10,324 bases of DNA from JBAYGJ01 sp041666685 (GCA_041666685.1 JBAYGJ010000033.1:1-10324); one strand, 5' to 3'. Counted from the stretch's first letter, positions 1 through 6,336 are shown. Notes: generated by a model from the sequence alone, not told the origin. Program-made: numbers and translations.

Positions 1-246
1 AAATGCCACCCTGTCCTCATTTCCGCCGGCGGTGAGCGCTCCGACCACGCCCCAAATGATCATGATGACAGCGATCAAGCCCAAGAAACCTAACACCCAC
101 TGAATGATTGTTATCACAGTTGACTCCAGATCAGCCGTTCCTAAGGCTAACGTCGAACCCAAATTTGGGTCTACCGTTACAGCTGATACAATACATGGCA
201 CTGAAACAACTATACAAATTAAAAAAAGAAATGATATTTTTTTCAT
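1..246 (-). CDS. Small secreted pilin/VirB2-like membrane protein (3' end outside window)
   Basis: An open frame runs from ATG at 246 to the window edge with no stop, giving the first 82 residues. I translated it by hand. A Lys-Lys start and a hydrophobic core (residues 5-20, ending VSA at 20-22) form a signal peptide. A short polar stretch with GSTLALGTADLES follows, then a hydrophobic helix rich in Ile, Val, Leu and Gly (about 43-72), then GALTAGGNEDRVAF. That layout (signal peptide, ADLEST-type linker, membrane helix, TAGGNE motif) matches short pilin/VirB2-like proteins common in Patescibacteria, which normally have a second helix that would lie beyond the edge. The ATG is 22 nt after the stop of the preceding membrane-protein gene, so the two are probably co-transcribed. 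No Shine-Dalgarno is visible. The family call rests on pattern memory; the true role is unknown. Confidence 0.7.
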   Translation of the reverse strand, partial: MKKISFLFLICIVVSVPCIVSAVTVDPNLGSTLALGTADLESTVITIIQWVLGFLGLIAVIMIIWGVVGALTAGGNEDRVAF

Positions 247-268
247 AGCTATGGTTTATTCTAGCAAT

Positions 269-793
269 TTACACCTTTCCATTTGATGGCGGGATAGGGA
301 TAACCGGTCTAGCAAATTTTTTGAATATAACCAATACGACGAGTAAAACAATATTGAATAACCAAACGTAAGGTACCAAACCGCTGATAATTCCAAGAAA
401 ATTATTTTGGTACAAGCCATCAGCAGTGACTAATGTCCCAGAATCCCTCATAGTAGACGCTAACATCCATGGCTTTTGCTCAAAAAGCTGTAAATGGTTG
501 TCAGATGTGACGAATGACTGGACATATGAATCATTTGCATTGGCATCCCCCATCCCATACCGGTCAATACGGTATTCAGCATTATTGATAAGTATTGCAT
601 CACAGGTAAATTTAATTTTTACTGAGGCAGGATCGATATGGCTAACTGAATATCCCCTAGTACCACCATCAGTCAACTGACACAATCCTCCAACAGTATA
701 CGTAACTATTGTCAGCGGAAATATAACTACCGTGAGGCCCATCAAAACTACTGCTAATAGTTTAACAGTTAATTGATACGTAAATTGTTTCAT
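269..793 (-). CDS. Hypothetical protein with two membrane segments and an extracytoplasmic domain
   Basis: 174 residues from ATG at 793; a TTG 45 nt further upstream would add an unconvincing polar stretch and is not preferred. I do not recognise a family. A hydrophobic segment at about 12-34 is followed by a polar domain of about 100 residues (35-135) with two cysteines (C38, C64) that could form a disulfide. A second hydrophobic helix (about 138-158) ends in KKFAR and a short Pro-rich tail (IPIPPSNGKV). The likely topology puts the middle domain outside and both ends inside. The downstream pilin-like gene starts 22 nt after its stop, suggesting a joint envelope role, which is inference only. 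The region before the ATG contains several alternately pairing GC-rich segments and no clear ribosome binding site. Confidence 0.6.
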   Translation of the reverse strand: MKQFTYQLTVKLLAVVLMGLTVVIFPLTIVTYTVGGLCQLTDGGTRGYSVSHIDPASVKIKFTCDAILINNAEYRIDRYGMGDANANDSYVQSFVTSDNHLQLFEQKPWMLASTMRDSGTLVTADGLYQNNFLGIISGLVPYVWLFNIVLLVVLVIFKKFARPVIPIPPSNGKV

Positions 794-804
794 ATTGTTA
801 TCTA

Positions 805-911
805 CGGTGGCTCCGAGGCTTGCCCACCGCATTGGCAAGACTGGTGGGAGCAGTCAGTCGGGGAATCTCCCGCCCTACTTAAATCAAATAAAAATTTATT
901 GTGGCGGGAGA
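805..911 (-). promoter_or_regulatory. Run of alternately complementary segments upstream of the two-TM membrane gene (possible 5' UTR structure)
   Basis: Five GC-rich blocks pair with their neighbours in alternation (plus-strand reading): CGGTGG 805-810, CCCACCG 823-829, GGTGGGAG 843-850, TCTCCCGCC 866-874, GGCGGGAGA 903-911. 805-810 pairs with 824-829, 823-828 with 843-848, 843-850 with 867-874 (one wobble), and 866-874 with 903-911 (9 bp). A separate hairpin CTTGCC 819-824 / GGCAAG 834-839 competes with these. The block ends 12 nt before the ATG at 793, so folding could affect translation of that gene. No known riboswitch consensus is recognised. The complementarity is seen; the regulatory reading is inference. 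Confidence 0.35.
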
Positions 912-930
912 ACCAAGATACTAGGCTTCA

Positions 931-950
931 CCCCTCAACTTCGTTCGGGG
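931..950. repeat. Short imperfect palindrome (CCCC...GGGG) with AAC/GTT inner stem
   Basis: The 20-nt segment has CCCC at 931-934 pairing with GGGG at 947-950, and an inner AAC (937-939) / GTT (943-945) stem around a TTC triloop. Small GC-ended palindromes of this type are often dispersed repeats in bacterial intergenic regions. Only one copy is visible here, so repeat status is not shown. Confidence 0.3.
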
Positions 951-979
951 CAACAAGGCCTCGTAATCATCTTCCACTG

Positions 980-1050
980 CTGCGGGACCTGGATTCGAAC
1001 CAGGATAGCCGCCTTCAAAGGGCGAAGTCCTACCATTAGACGATCCCGCA
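980..1050 (-). tRNA. tRNA-Gln(TTG)
   Basis: A complete 71-nt cloverleaf reads from 1050 down to 980. The acceptor stem is TGCGGGA/TCCCGCA, and the D arm is GTCT/GGAC with loop AATGGTA. The anticodon stem TCGCC/GGCGG has loop CTTTGAA, giving anticodon TTG. The variable region is 4 nt, the T arm is CCTGG-TTCGAAT-CCAGG, and the discriminator is G, as expected for tRNA-Gln. CCA is not encoded (the next bases are CAG), unlike the two plus-strand tRNAs in this window. Leader and trailer are complementary and extend the acceptor stem by 9 bp, then 6 more past a one-base bulge. The gene lies just downstream of the ftsX terminator, so it probably has its own promoter, which I could not identify. Confidence 0.95.
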
Positions 1051-1069
1051 GCAGTGGAAATGATTTATT

Positions 1070-1096
1070 AAAAAATGGAGCCGATGAACCGCTCCA
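1070..1096 (-). terminator. Rho-independent terminator of the dacA-like/ABC/ftsEX operon
   Basis: On the minus strand, TGGAGC (1096-1091) and GCTCCA (1081-1076) form a 6-bp stem around a 9-nt loop, followed directly by six T (1075-1070). It begins 34 nt after the ftsX stop and has the form of an intrinsic terminator. It also separates the operon from tRNA-Gln, whose leader begins just after the T run. Confidence 0.8.
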
Positions 1097-1129
1097 GAAG
1101 CATATCTATTCACCGAGCATGCGTCAAGC

Positions 1130-2044
1130 CTAGACGCGCAGATACCGGCCAATAGCGATCAGGGAACTAATCACGCTCAATGCGGTGGCAAACAGGACCT
1201 GCCAGCCGACAATCTGCCAAAACTGGGCGGAGAAATATTGTGAAAAATCAAGGTTATATCCTTCGAAAAAATTATTCACCTGGGGGCCGACGACAGACAA
1301 AAGCGGATATAATATCGCCAAGCTAAGCACGACCGCCAATAAGCCATACAGTAAGCTTTCCACTAGAAACGGCGCCCGGACAAACCAGTTTGACGCACCG
1401 ACCAGTTTCATGATGCCGATCTCCTCACGGTGCGTGTATATGTTGATACGAATCGTGTTGAAAATAATCAGGATCGCGATGATGACAAATACGCCGCTGA
1501 CGATGTACCCGATACGCTGGACCCGGTTGGAGAGGCTGTCCAGATGCTCAATCACTTTTTGGTTGTCGTCATAGTTCTTGTCCTGGATAAGAGAGGCGTA
1601 CTCCTGGCTGTCCAGTACGGACATGATAACCGTATAATCTGTGATAGATTGCGCCTTGACTACCAGCGTCGCACCCAGCGGATTTGTATCCAGCTGGTTA
1701 ATAGAATCCAATATGACGGTATCCTTGGCATGCTTGATTTTGAAATTTTCCAGTGCCTGTGATGCCGAAGTATATATGACGTCTTTTACCTGGCCCATGG
1801 ATTCAAGCCTATTCTGGACATTCAATACATCTTTTTCCTGGACATCGGGCTTGAAATACACTGAGACGTCAACTTTTTCCTGGACGGACGTGATCGCTTT
1901 GTCTGCCAGCACATTGACCCCTGCCGCGGTCGTGACTGAAAGAAGCGTCAAAACTAAAATGACGATAGTCACGACGGACAGCCAGATATTCCTGAAAAAA
2001 CCCTGGAGTGCGAATTTAATAGTTCTGACGAAAAATAACCACAT
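1130..2044 (-). CDS. ftsX: Cell division protein FtsX (permease-like subunit of FtsEX)
   Basis: 304 residues, the usual FtsX length. FtsX is an integral membrane protein that, with the ATPase FtsE, acts at the division site. In well-studied bacteria it passes ATP-driven movement to peptidoglycan hydrolases or their activators. Four membrane segments are visible: TM1 at about 20-45, then a large extracytoplasmic domain (about 46-175), TM2 at about 178-198, TM3 at about 226-252 and TM4 at about 277-298. Between TM2 and TM3 is the diagnostic stretch with NTIRINIYTHREEIGIMKLV (196-215) and GAS, which contacts the ATPase. ftsX starts 2 nt after the ftsE stop (TAA-CT-ATG) with no Shine-Dalgarno, so it is probably translationally coupled. 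It ends in TAG and is the last gene of the operon, followed by a terminator. No M23 peptidase or other FtsX partner follows it. Confidence 0.95.
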   Translation of the reverse strand: MWLFFVRTIKFALQGFFRNIWLSVVTIVILVLTLLSVTTAAGVNVLADKAITSVQEKVDVSVYFKPDVQEKDVLNVQNRLESMGQVKDVIYTSASQALENFKIKHAKDTVILDSINQLDTNPLGATLVVKAQSITDYTVIMSVLDSQEYASLIQDKNYDDNQKVIEHLDSLSNRVQRIGYIVSGVFVIIAILIIFNTIRINIYTHREEIGIMKLVGASNWFVRAPFLVESLLYGLLAVVLSLAILYPLLSVVGPQVNNFFEGYNLDFSQYFSAQFWQIVGWQVLFATALSVISSLIAIGRYLRV

Positions 2045-2046
2045 AG

Positions 2047-2727
2047 TTATAGAATATATTTACCGCTGGCCTGGTCAGAAATAACGGTCCCCTGGTCGAT
2101 AGTAATGACGCGTTTACGCAGACTGTTCACGATCTCGCGGTTATGGGTCACCAACACTACAGTCGTCCCGAATTCATTTATCTTTAAAAGTAAATTAATG
2201 ATTTCTTGGGAGTTGATTGAGTCAAGGTTGCCCGTCGGCTCGTCGGCTACTAATATTTTTGGCCGATGGACTAGTGCCCGGGCGATAACCGCGCGCTGCT
2301 GTTCCCCTCCGGATATCTGCTTCGGAAACCGGTCAACTTTCTTTTCCAGTCCGACGATCTTCAGAACCTGCGGTACGATATCCCTGATCCGTTTCTGCTG
2401 GATCCCGGCCACTTCCATTCCGAAAGCGACATTTTCAAATATCGTCTTGCGGGGCAAAAGTTTGAAATCCTGAAATACGACGCCGATCTGCCGGCGCAAA
2501 ATCGGGACCTCGGAAGGCCTAATGTCCGTGATGTTCCAATCGCCGATAATGACTTCACCGCGAGTCGGCTTTTCCTCAGCGATGATGAGTTTTATAAGAG
2601 TGGTCTTGCCGGTCCCCGACTGCCCGACGATTGAAACAAACTCACCGGCCCGTATGTAAAGCGTGACATTCTTCAGCGCAGTGGTATCTGGAGGATATAT
2701 TTTTGTAACATTTTTTAACCTAATCAT
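2047..2727 (-). CDS. ftsE: Cell division ATP-binding protein FtsE
   Basis: 226 residues, typical for FtsE, the cytoplasmic ABC ATPase that drives FtsX at the septum. All ABC motifs are intact: Walker A GQSGTGKT (35-42), Q-loop Gln86 in VVFQDF, signature ISGGEQQR (138-145), Walker B ILVADE (158-163) with NLDS D-loop (167-170), and the switch His195. The FQDFKLLPRKTIFENV stretch after the Q-loop is typical of FtsE, and the immediate ftsX neighbour settles the call over a generic LolD-like ATPase. The start ATG at 2727 is fixed by a strong AGGAGG 8 nt upstream, the only consensus Shine-Dalgarno among the starts in this window. The preceding permease gene stops 58 nt upstream, so ftsEX is probably in the same transcript but initiated independently. 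Confidence 0.95.
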   Translation of the reverse strand: MIRLKNVTKIYPPDTTALKNVTLYIRAGEFVSIVGQSGTGKTTLIKLIIAEEKPTRGEVIIGDWNITDIRPSEVPILRRQIGVVFQDFKLLPRKTIFENVAFGMEVAGIQQKRIRDIVPQVLKIVGLEKKVDRFPKQISGGEQQRAVIARALVHRPKILVADEPTGNLDSINSQEIINLLLKINEFGTTVVLVTHNREIVNSLRKRVITIDQGTVISDQASGKYIL

Positions 2728-2742
2728 GTATCAACCCTCCTA
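2728..2742 (-). promoter_or_regulatory. Strong Shine-Dalgarno of ftsE (AGGAGG, 8-nt spacing)
   Basis: Minus-strand AGGAGG followed by GTTGATAC and then the ATG of ftsE. It decides the start codon and stands out because the other starts in this window lack a recognisable ribosome binding site. Confidence 0.8.
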
Positions 2743-2761
2743 CATTAGTATTTACCCATAG

Positions 2762-2783
2762 GCCAATGATAACCGGCATTGGC
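2762..2783 (-). other. Intercistronic hairpin between ABC permease and ftsE
   Basis: GCCAATG (2762-2768) and CATTGGC (2777-2783) form a perfect 7-bp stem with an 8-nt loop, starting 2 nt after the permease stop. No T run follows on the minus strand, so it is not a convincing terminator. It may protect the upstream mRNA end or modulate read-through into ftsEX. Confidence 0.4.
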
Positions 2784-2785
2784 TC

Positions 2786-4009
2786 TTATTCGTATTTTAA
2801 CGCATCAATCGGATTAAGTCGAGCCGCCCGGATAGCCGGCGCTACTCCGAAAAATATCCCCACGACGGCCGTGAAGCAAAAAGCCATAATAATCGACCCG
2901 ACAGTCAGGCTTGGGGCAAAACCGATCTGCGCTTCCAGGATGGCACTGCCGATAAAGGCAAGCCCGATGCCGATGGCCCCGCCAAATGAGGATAAAAATA
3001 TCGCTTCCACCAAAAACTGGACCAGGATGTCAACGTTTGAGGCACCGACTGCTTTGCGCAAACCGACTTCACGGGTCCGCTCCGTGACGGAGACGAGCAT
3101 GATATTCATCACCCCGATACCGCCGACCAACAGTGAGATGGCCGCAATCCCAGCAAGCATGTTCGTGACGATATTCAATATTGACGTGATCAGTTCCAGG
3201 AAGTCATCCTGCGTCATGACGGTAAAATTCTCGACATTGCCGTGGTTTGCCATCAAGGCGCTGGTCACTCCGACTTTTTCCGTTTCTATGTTGTCAGAAT
3301 CATCAACAGTCGCAATGATCCGATGTACCTGGACTGGTCCGAAAACTTCCTCTGCAACGGTCAGCGGCAGTGCGACTATCTGCGTCAGCTCCGGACCCTC
3401 GATGACTGACGCGGTCACTTCCGAATCGTACCATCCGATGACTTCAAACTGCTGCGAACCGATGGAAATAAATTTACCGACAGCATCCTGATCTCCAAAC
3501 AGCGCTTTTTTTACCCCATTCATCAACACTGCCACATGCGACCGCAGCCGGTAATCCTCGTCAGTAATTTGCCTCCCACGTAAGATATCGCTTTTGCCGA
3601 GTTTCAGGAACGTTTCCTGGATGTTCGGCGTGGTGGCATAGGGCAGGGCATTTGGCACCGTCTGCCCATTATACGAGACTGGCTGTGCCAAAATCATTAT
3701 CGGTGTCACGCTGACAATATGCTGTCGGGCCTGAATACTTTCCACATCTTCGGTAGTCAGCGTCGACGATCCCACCATGCCGGTCGGCATCGATCCGGTA
3801 GATAATTTGCCGGGCACGATAATCAGTAAATTTGCGCCGATCGATTCAACTTCTTTTTTCAGGTCCTGTTTCAGTCCTTCGCCAAGGCCGATCAATATGA
3901 CAATTGCAAAAACGCCGATAATCACTCCCAGCATGGTCAATAATGAGCGGACTTTCTTTGACCAGACCGACTGCAGGGCCAGCTTGATATTTTCCAGTAG
4001 TTTATACAT
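2786..4009 (-). CDS. MacB-type ABC transporter permease (type VII fold)
   Basis: 407 residues with the full architecture of MacB/LolCE-like permeases. An N-terminal cytoplasmic helix and TM1 (about 20-44) carry the RSLLTMLGVIIGV motif. A large extracytoplasmic MacB periplasmic-core domain follows (about 45-275), then three C-terminal helices (about 280-306, 329-355, 367-393) forming the FtsX-like domain. The motif GGIGVMNIMLVSVTERTREV (296-315), then GLRKAVGA, and the closing ARLNPIDALKYE are hallmarks of the family. Such proteins use ATP hydrolysis on the inside to move substrates or energy outside the membrane (mechanotransmission). It starts 2 nt after its ATPase (TAA-CT-ATG). The substrate cannot be told from sequence; peptides, lipoproteins or antibiotics are possibilities. 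No MacA-like adaptor or outer-membrane partner is nearby, fitting a single-membrane envelope. Confidence 0.9.
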   Translation of the reverse strand: MYKLLENIKLALQSVWSKKVRSLLTMLGVIIGVFAIVILIGLGEGLKQDLKKEVESIGANLLIIVPGKLSTGSMPTGMVGSSTLTTEDVESIQARQHIVSVTPIMILAQPVSYNGQTVPNALPYATTPNIQETFLKLGKSDILRGRQITDEDYRLRSHVAVLMNGVKKALFGDQDAVGKFISIGSQQFEVIGWYDSEVTASVIEGPELTQIVALPLTVAEEVFGPVQVHRIIATVDDSDNIETEKVGVTSALMANHGNVENFTVMTQDDFLELITSILNIVTNMLAGIAAISLLVGGIGVMNIMLVSVTERTREVGLRKAVGASNVDILVQFLVEAIFLSSFGGAIGIGLAFIGSAILEAQIGFAPSLTVGSIIMAFCFTAVVGIFFGVAPAIRAARLNPIDALKYE

Positions 4010-4011
4010 AG

Positions 4012-4683
4012 TTACCCGGCAATTTTACCGTCATGAATATTTATAATTCTTTGTGCCATGGCGGCCACTTTAGGATCGTGCGTGACCAATATGATGGTCG
4101 TGCCGTGTGCATGGAGGTCTACCAATAGTGCCATGACTTGTTGGCCGCTTTTGCTGTCGAGATTGCCCGTCGGCTCATCAGCCAGGATCGCCATCGGTTC
4201 ATTGACGAGCGCCCGGGCCAGTGCGACGCGCTGCTGTTCGCCGCCGGACAGCATTGATGGGCGCGATGTCAGTTTGGACGAGAGTCCGACCCGCTCAAGT
4301 GCAGCCCGCGCTTGGCTGCGCCGGATTTTTGGTCGGACTCCACGATACACCAATGGGAGCTCGACATTCGCCACCGTCGATTGGCGGGGCAATAGATTGA
4401 AGTTCTGAAAAACAAAGCCCACCTTATGCCGTCGGAATTTTACCAGCTCGCTGTGAGATTTATCCGTCATGTCTGCCCCGTCAAAAAAATACGTGCCATA
4501 CGTCGGCCGGTCCAGACAGCCCAGCATGTTCATGAGGGTCGATTTCCCGGATCCGGACGCTCCCATAATGGCGACAAACTCCCCCCGGTCGATGGAAACG
4601 CTAACCCTGTCCAAAGCCCGAAATTCATTGGGCCCGTGTTCGCTGAAGATCTTTGAAACTTTTTTCAGTTCAAATAGTGTCAT
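4012..4683 (-). CDS. ABC transporter ATP-binding protein, MacB/LolD type
   Basis: 223 residues, the full length of a stand-alone LolD/MacB-family ATPase. Motifs: Walker A GASGSGKST (41-49), Q-loop Gln93 in FVFQNFNLLPR, signature LSGGEQQR (145-152), Walker B AILADE (165-170) followed by PTGNLDS, and switch His202 in LVTHD. The MNMLGCLDRPTYGTY stretch after Walker A is typical of MacB-type ATPases and separates it from the FtsE further on. It starts 3 nt after the carboxypeptidase stop and ends 2 nt before its permease partner, so the trio is surely co-transcribed. It powers the neighbouring permease at the inner membrane face. Start ATG at 4683 has no Shine-Dalgarno. Confidence 0.92.
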   Translation of the reverse strand: MTLFELKKVSKIFSEHGPNEFRALDRVSVSIDRGEFVAIMGASGSGKSTLMNMLGCLDRPTYGTYFFDGADMTDKSHSELVKFRRHKVGFVFQNFNLLPRQSTVANVELPLVYRGVRPKIRRSQARAALERVGLSSKLTSRPSMLSGGEQQRVALARALVNEPMAILADEPTGNLDSKSGQQVMALLVDLHAHGTTIILVTHDPKVAAMAQRIINIHDGKIAG

Positions 4684-4686
4684 TTT

Positions 4687-6228
4687 TTATTTTACCACGG
4701 CTAAAGCGTACGTAATCAGTGAATTCGTCTCCTGGTAACGAAGGGCATCCGAGGAGCTACCCAGGACTACAGTCAAAATATCAGTAGTGCTCGATTTGTC
4801 GGCGCGGGCTTTTACCATCAGGCAATAGAGGGCTTCATCGAGATAGCCGGTCTTCATGCCGGTAATATACCAGGTACTGCCGATCATCTTGTCGCGGTTC
4901 GTGATGACATGAGGAATACCGGTATTGATCGTCTTGAATGAGTATGAAGGCGCAGTCGTGCCCTGCAAGATGCGGAAATCCCTGAGAGCCGCGGCGGCCA
5001 ACCTGGCATATTCCGAGGCTGTGGACACATTGGTCGGGTCAAGCCCGGTCGGATCTGTAAAACGAGTGTTGGAGAGCCCCAGCGCTTGCGCTTTGGCATT
5101 CATCCGGCTGACAAACTCCTGTCGAGACAAGCCAGTAGATCTGGCCAAAGCGTTGATGGCATTATTTGCCGAACCGACCAGGCCGGTATAATACAAATCC
5201 TTCACGGTCAGCGTTTCACCGGGATTGATGGCCAGTTTGGAACCGATGGCATTATCCCCTGACTCATAGGTAACAACCTTGTCCCAGGAGGTGTTAGTGT
5301 CCAGGAAAACCATGGCTGAAACAATTTTTGTCAGGCTGGCTATCGGTAACACGTCATTTGAATTTTTTTCAAACACCGTCTGGCCATTCGCGACATTGAT
5401 CGCAATTGCGGCTTTTGATTTGATGGCGGGCCTGGCGATCTGCGGAGCGGCCGTATCATCGATACCAAGCACCTTGGCGTCGGAAGACAACGGCGTGACC
5501 TGGACGCGGGCGAGCCCTGCCCAGGTTTTCGCTATCGCCTGGAATGCCGTCTTGGTCAGGTCGACCACCCGGCCGGGACCGAACGGTCCCGTAGAAACAA
5601 CCTCGACATCGACGCTCTTCCCGTTATCAACATTCCTGACCCGCAGCATGGTGTGCATCGGGTAATTATTTGTCGCGACACCGTAGGTAAACCTGGAGGC
5701 ATACCAGCTGGCAATCCCTTCCAGTTCCCGGGTATCCTCAAAAACGGCCAACCGGGCAAACGGCAGGTGGACGACAGCCCGTATGTAATGATTCTGGTAA
5801 TCTGCTGATGAGGGCAGCTGGATCCAGCCCAGATTTTCATTGGCCCAATAATATATTTTCTTACGGTAATAGGTGTCAGAGTCAAAACGGATTGCAACGG
5901 TCAACGGCCGGTTAAATTTGAGGGGCGTAGTCGCTGACTGGTCCTTACGTAAGATGTCATAGAGGTAGCAATCACTCACCCGTGTCACGCCAGTCGGCAT
6001 GGTTTTTTCCGAACAGTCAAACATTTTCGCATCCAGCGTGATTTCCTCATTGACAAGGTTGGGCATCACGGCAACGCGAAAATTCGCATTATCAAAATCC
6101 ATAGTATAACCACGCAATATGGATGCCGCGGAAAGATTCAGCCTAGACGGCTCCGGCATGGCCTTAGCCTGATGAGCCCCGCACAGAAACACTATTGACA
6201 GAACCGCTAAAATCAAATATCTTTTCAT
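4687..6228 (-). CDS. Secreted D-alanyl-D-alanine carboxypeptidase (PBP5-like, S11) with RlpA-like double-psi beta-barrel
   Basis: 513 residues. A signal peptide (1-23, ending AKA) is followed by an unassigned beta-rich domain (about 30-165), an RlpA-like double-psi barrel (about 170-247: GIASWYASRF, then GPFGPGRVVDLT) and a complete S11 penicillin-binding domain (about 265-510). The catalytic triad motifs are present: SLTK (Ser298, Lys301), SAN (353-355) and KTG (459-461). The enzyme should remove the terminal D-Ala from peptidoglycan side chains outside the membrane. Family PBP5 proteins are about 390 residues, so this one carries about 240 extra N-terminal residues. The barrel lacks the RlpA NGE stretch and has STGPF where RlpA has DRGPF, so lytic activity is doubtful and a glycan-binding role is more likely (inference). 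There is no C-terminal membrane anchor. It is first in an operon with ABC genes and ftsEX. ATG at 6228 has no Shine-Dalgarno and lies 34 bp from the divergent tRNA-Gly. Confidence 0.9.
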   Translation of the reverse strand: MKRYLILAVLSIVFLCGAHQAKAMPEPSRLNLSAASILRGYTMDFDNANFRVAVMPNLVNEEITLDAKMFDCSEKTMPTGVTRVSDCYLYDILRKDQSATTPLKFNRPLTVAIRFDSDTYYRKKIYYWANENLGWIQLPSSADYQNHYIRAVVHLPFARLAVFEDTRELEGIASWYASRFTYGVATNNYPMHTMLRVRNVDNGKSVDVEVVSTGPFGPGRVVDLTKTAFQAIAKTWAGLARVQVTPLSSDAKVLGIDDTAAPQIARPAIKSKAAIAINVANGQTVFEKNSNDVLPIASLTKIVSAMVFLDTNTSWDKVVTYESGDNAIGSKLAINPGETLTVKDLYYTGLVGSANNAINALARSTGLSRQEFVSRMNAKAQALGLSNTRFTDPTGLDPTNVSTASEYARLAAAALRDFRILQGTTAPSYSFKTINTGIPHVITNRDKMIGSTWYITGMKTGYLDEALYCLMVKARADKSSTTDILTVVLGSSSDALRYQETNSLITYALAVVK

Positions 6229-6262
6229 AGCAGTTAAAATTGTTTATACTATCTCTATTCTT
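6229..6262. promoter_or_regulatory. Candidate divergent promoter region between dacA-like gene and tRNA-Gly
   Basis: Only 34 bp separate the minus-strand carboxypeptidase start from the 5' end of the plus-strand tRNA-Gly. On plus, TACTAT at 6247-6252 with a weak TTCATA-like element 17 nt upstream could serve the tRNAs; TTGACA at 6195-6200 with TATCTT at 6218-6223 is an alternative inside the coding region. On minus, TATAAA (6248-6243) overlaps the plus -10 candidate, and its -35 would fall inside tRNA-Gly. All are consensus guesses. Confidence 0.35.
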
Positions 6263-6336
6263 GCGGGTATAGTACAGTGGTAGTATGCATCCTTCCCAAG
6301 GATGAGATACGGGTTCGATTCCCGTTACCCGCTCCA
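6263..6336 (+). tRNA. tRNA-Gly(CCC)
   Basis: A complete 74-nt cloverleaf with encoded CCA. The acceptor stem is GCGGGTA/TACCCGC and the D arm GTAC/GTAT with loop AGTGGTA. The anticodon stem CATCC/GGATG has loop TTCCCAA, giving anticodon CCC. The T arm is ACGGG-TTCGATT-CCCGT, the discriminator T, then CCA. It is followed after one base by tRNA-Thr, so the two are surely one transcript. It is divergent from the carboxypeptidase operon. Confidence 0.96.

Noticed and set aside
801..830. T-box riboswitch-like element (GGTGG...TCCG on plus)
   Set aside because: The T-box core AGGGTGGNACC is not matched, and no gene follows on the plus strand; only the GGTGG part resembles it.
866..911. Terminator for tRNA-Gln or for a plus-strand unit
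   Set aside because: The TCTCCCGCC/GGCGGGAGA stem has a 28-nt AT-rich loop and no T run after either arm.
773..1133. Plus-strand reading frames across the tRNA-Gln region
   Set aside because: They read through the antisense of a tRNA, a terminator and structured DNA, have no family-like features, and lack ribosome binding sites.
2766..3491. Long plus-strand open frame opposite the ABC permease
   Set aside because: It is the antisense shadow of a well-conserved permease gene; the Ser/Thr/Pro-rich composition is what complementing such a gene gives.
6166..6228. Lipoprotein signal (Cys16 in FLCGA) on the carboxypeptidase
   Set aside because: Residues before the Cys (V-F-L) do not fit a lipobox and a good signal peptidase I site AKA follows at 21-23.
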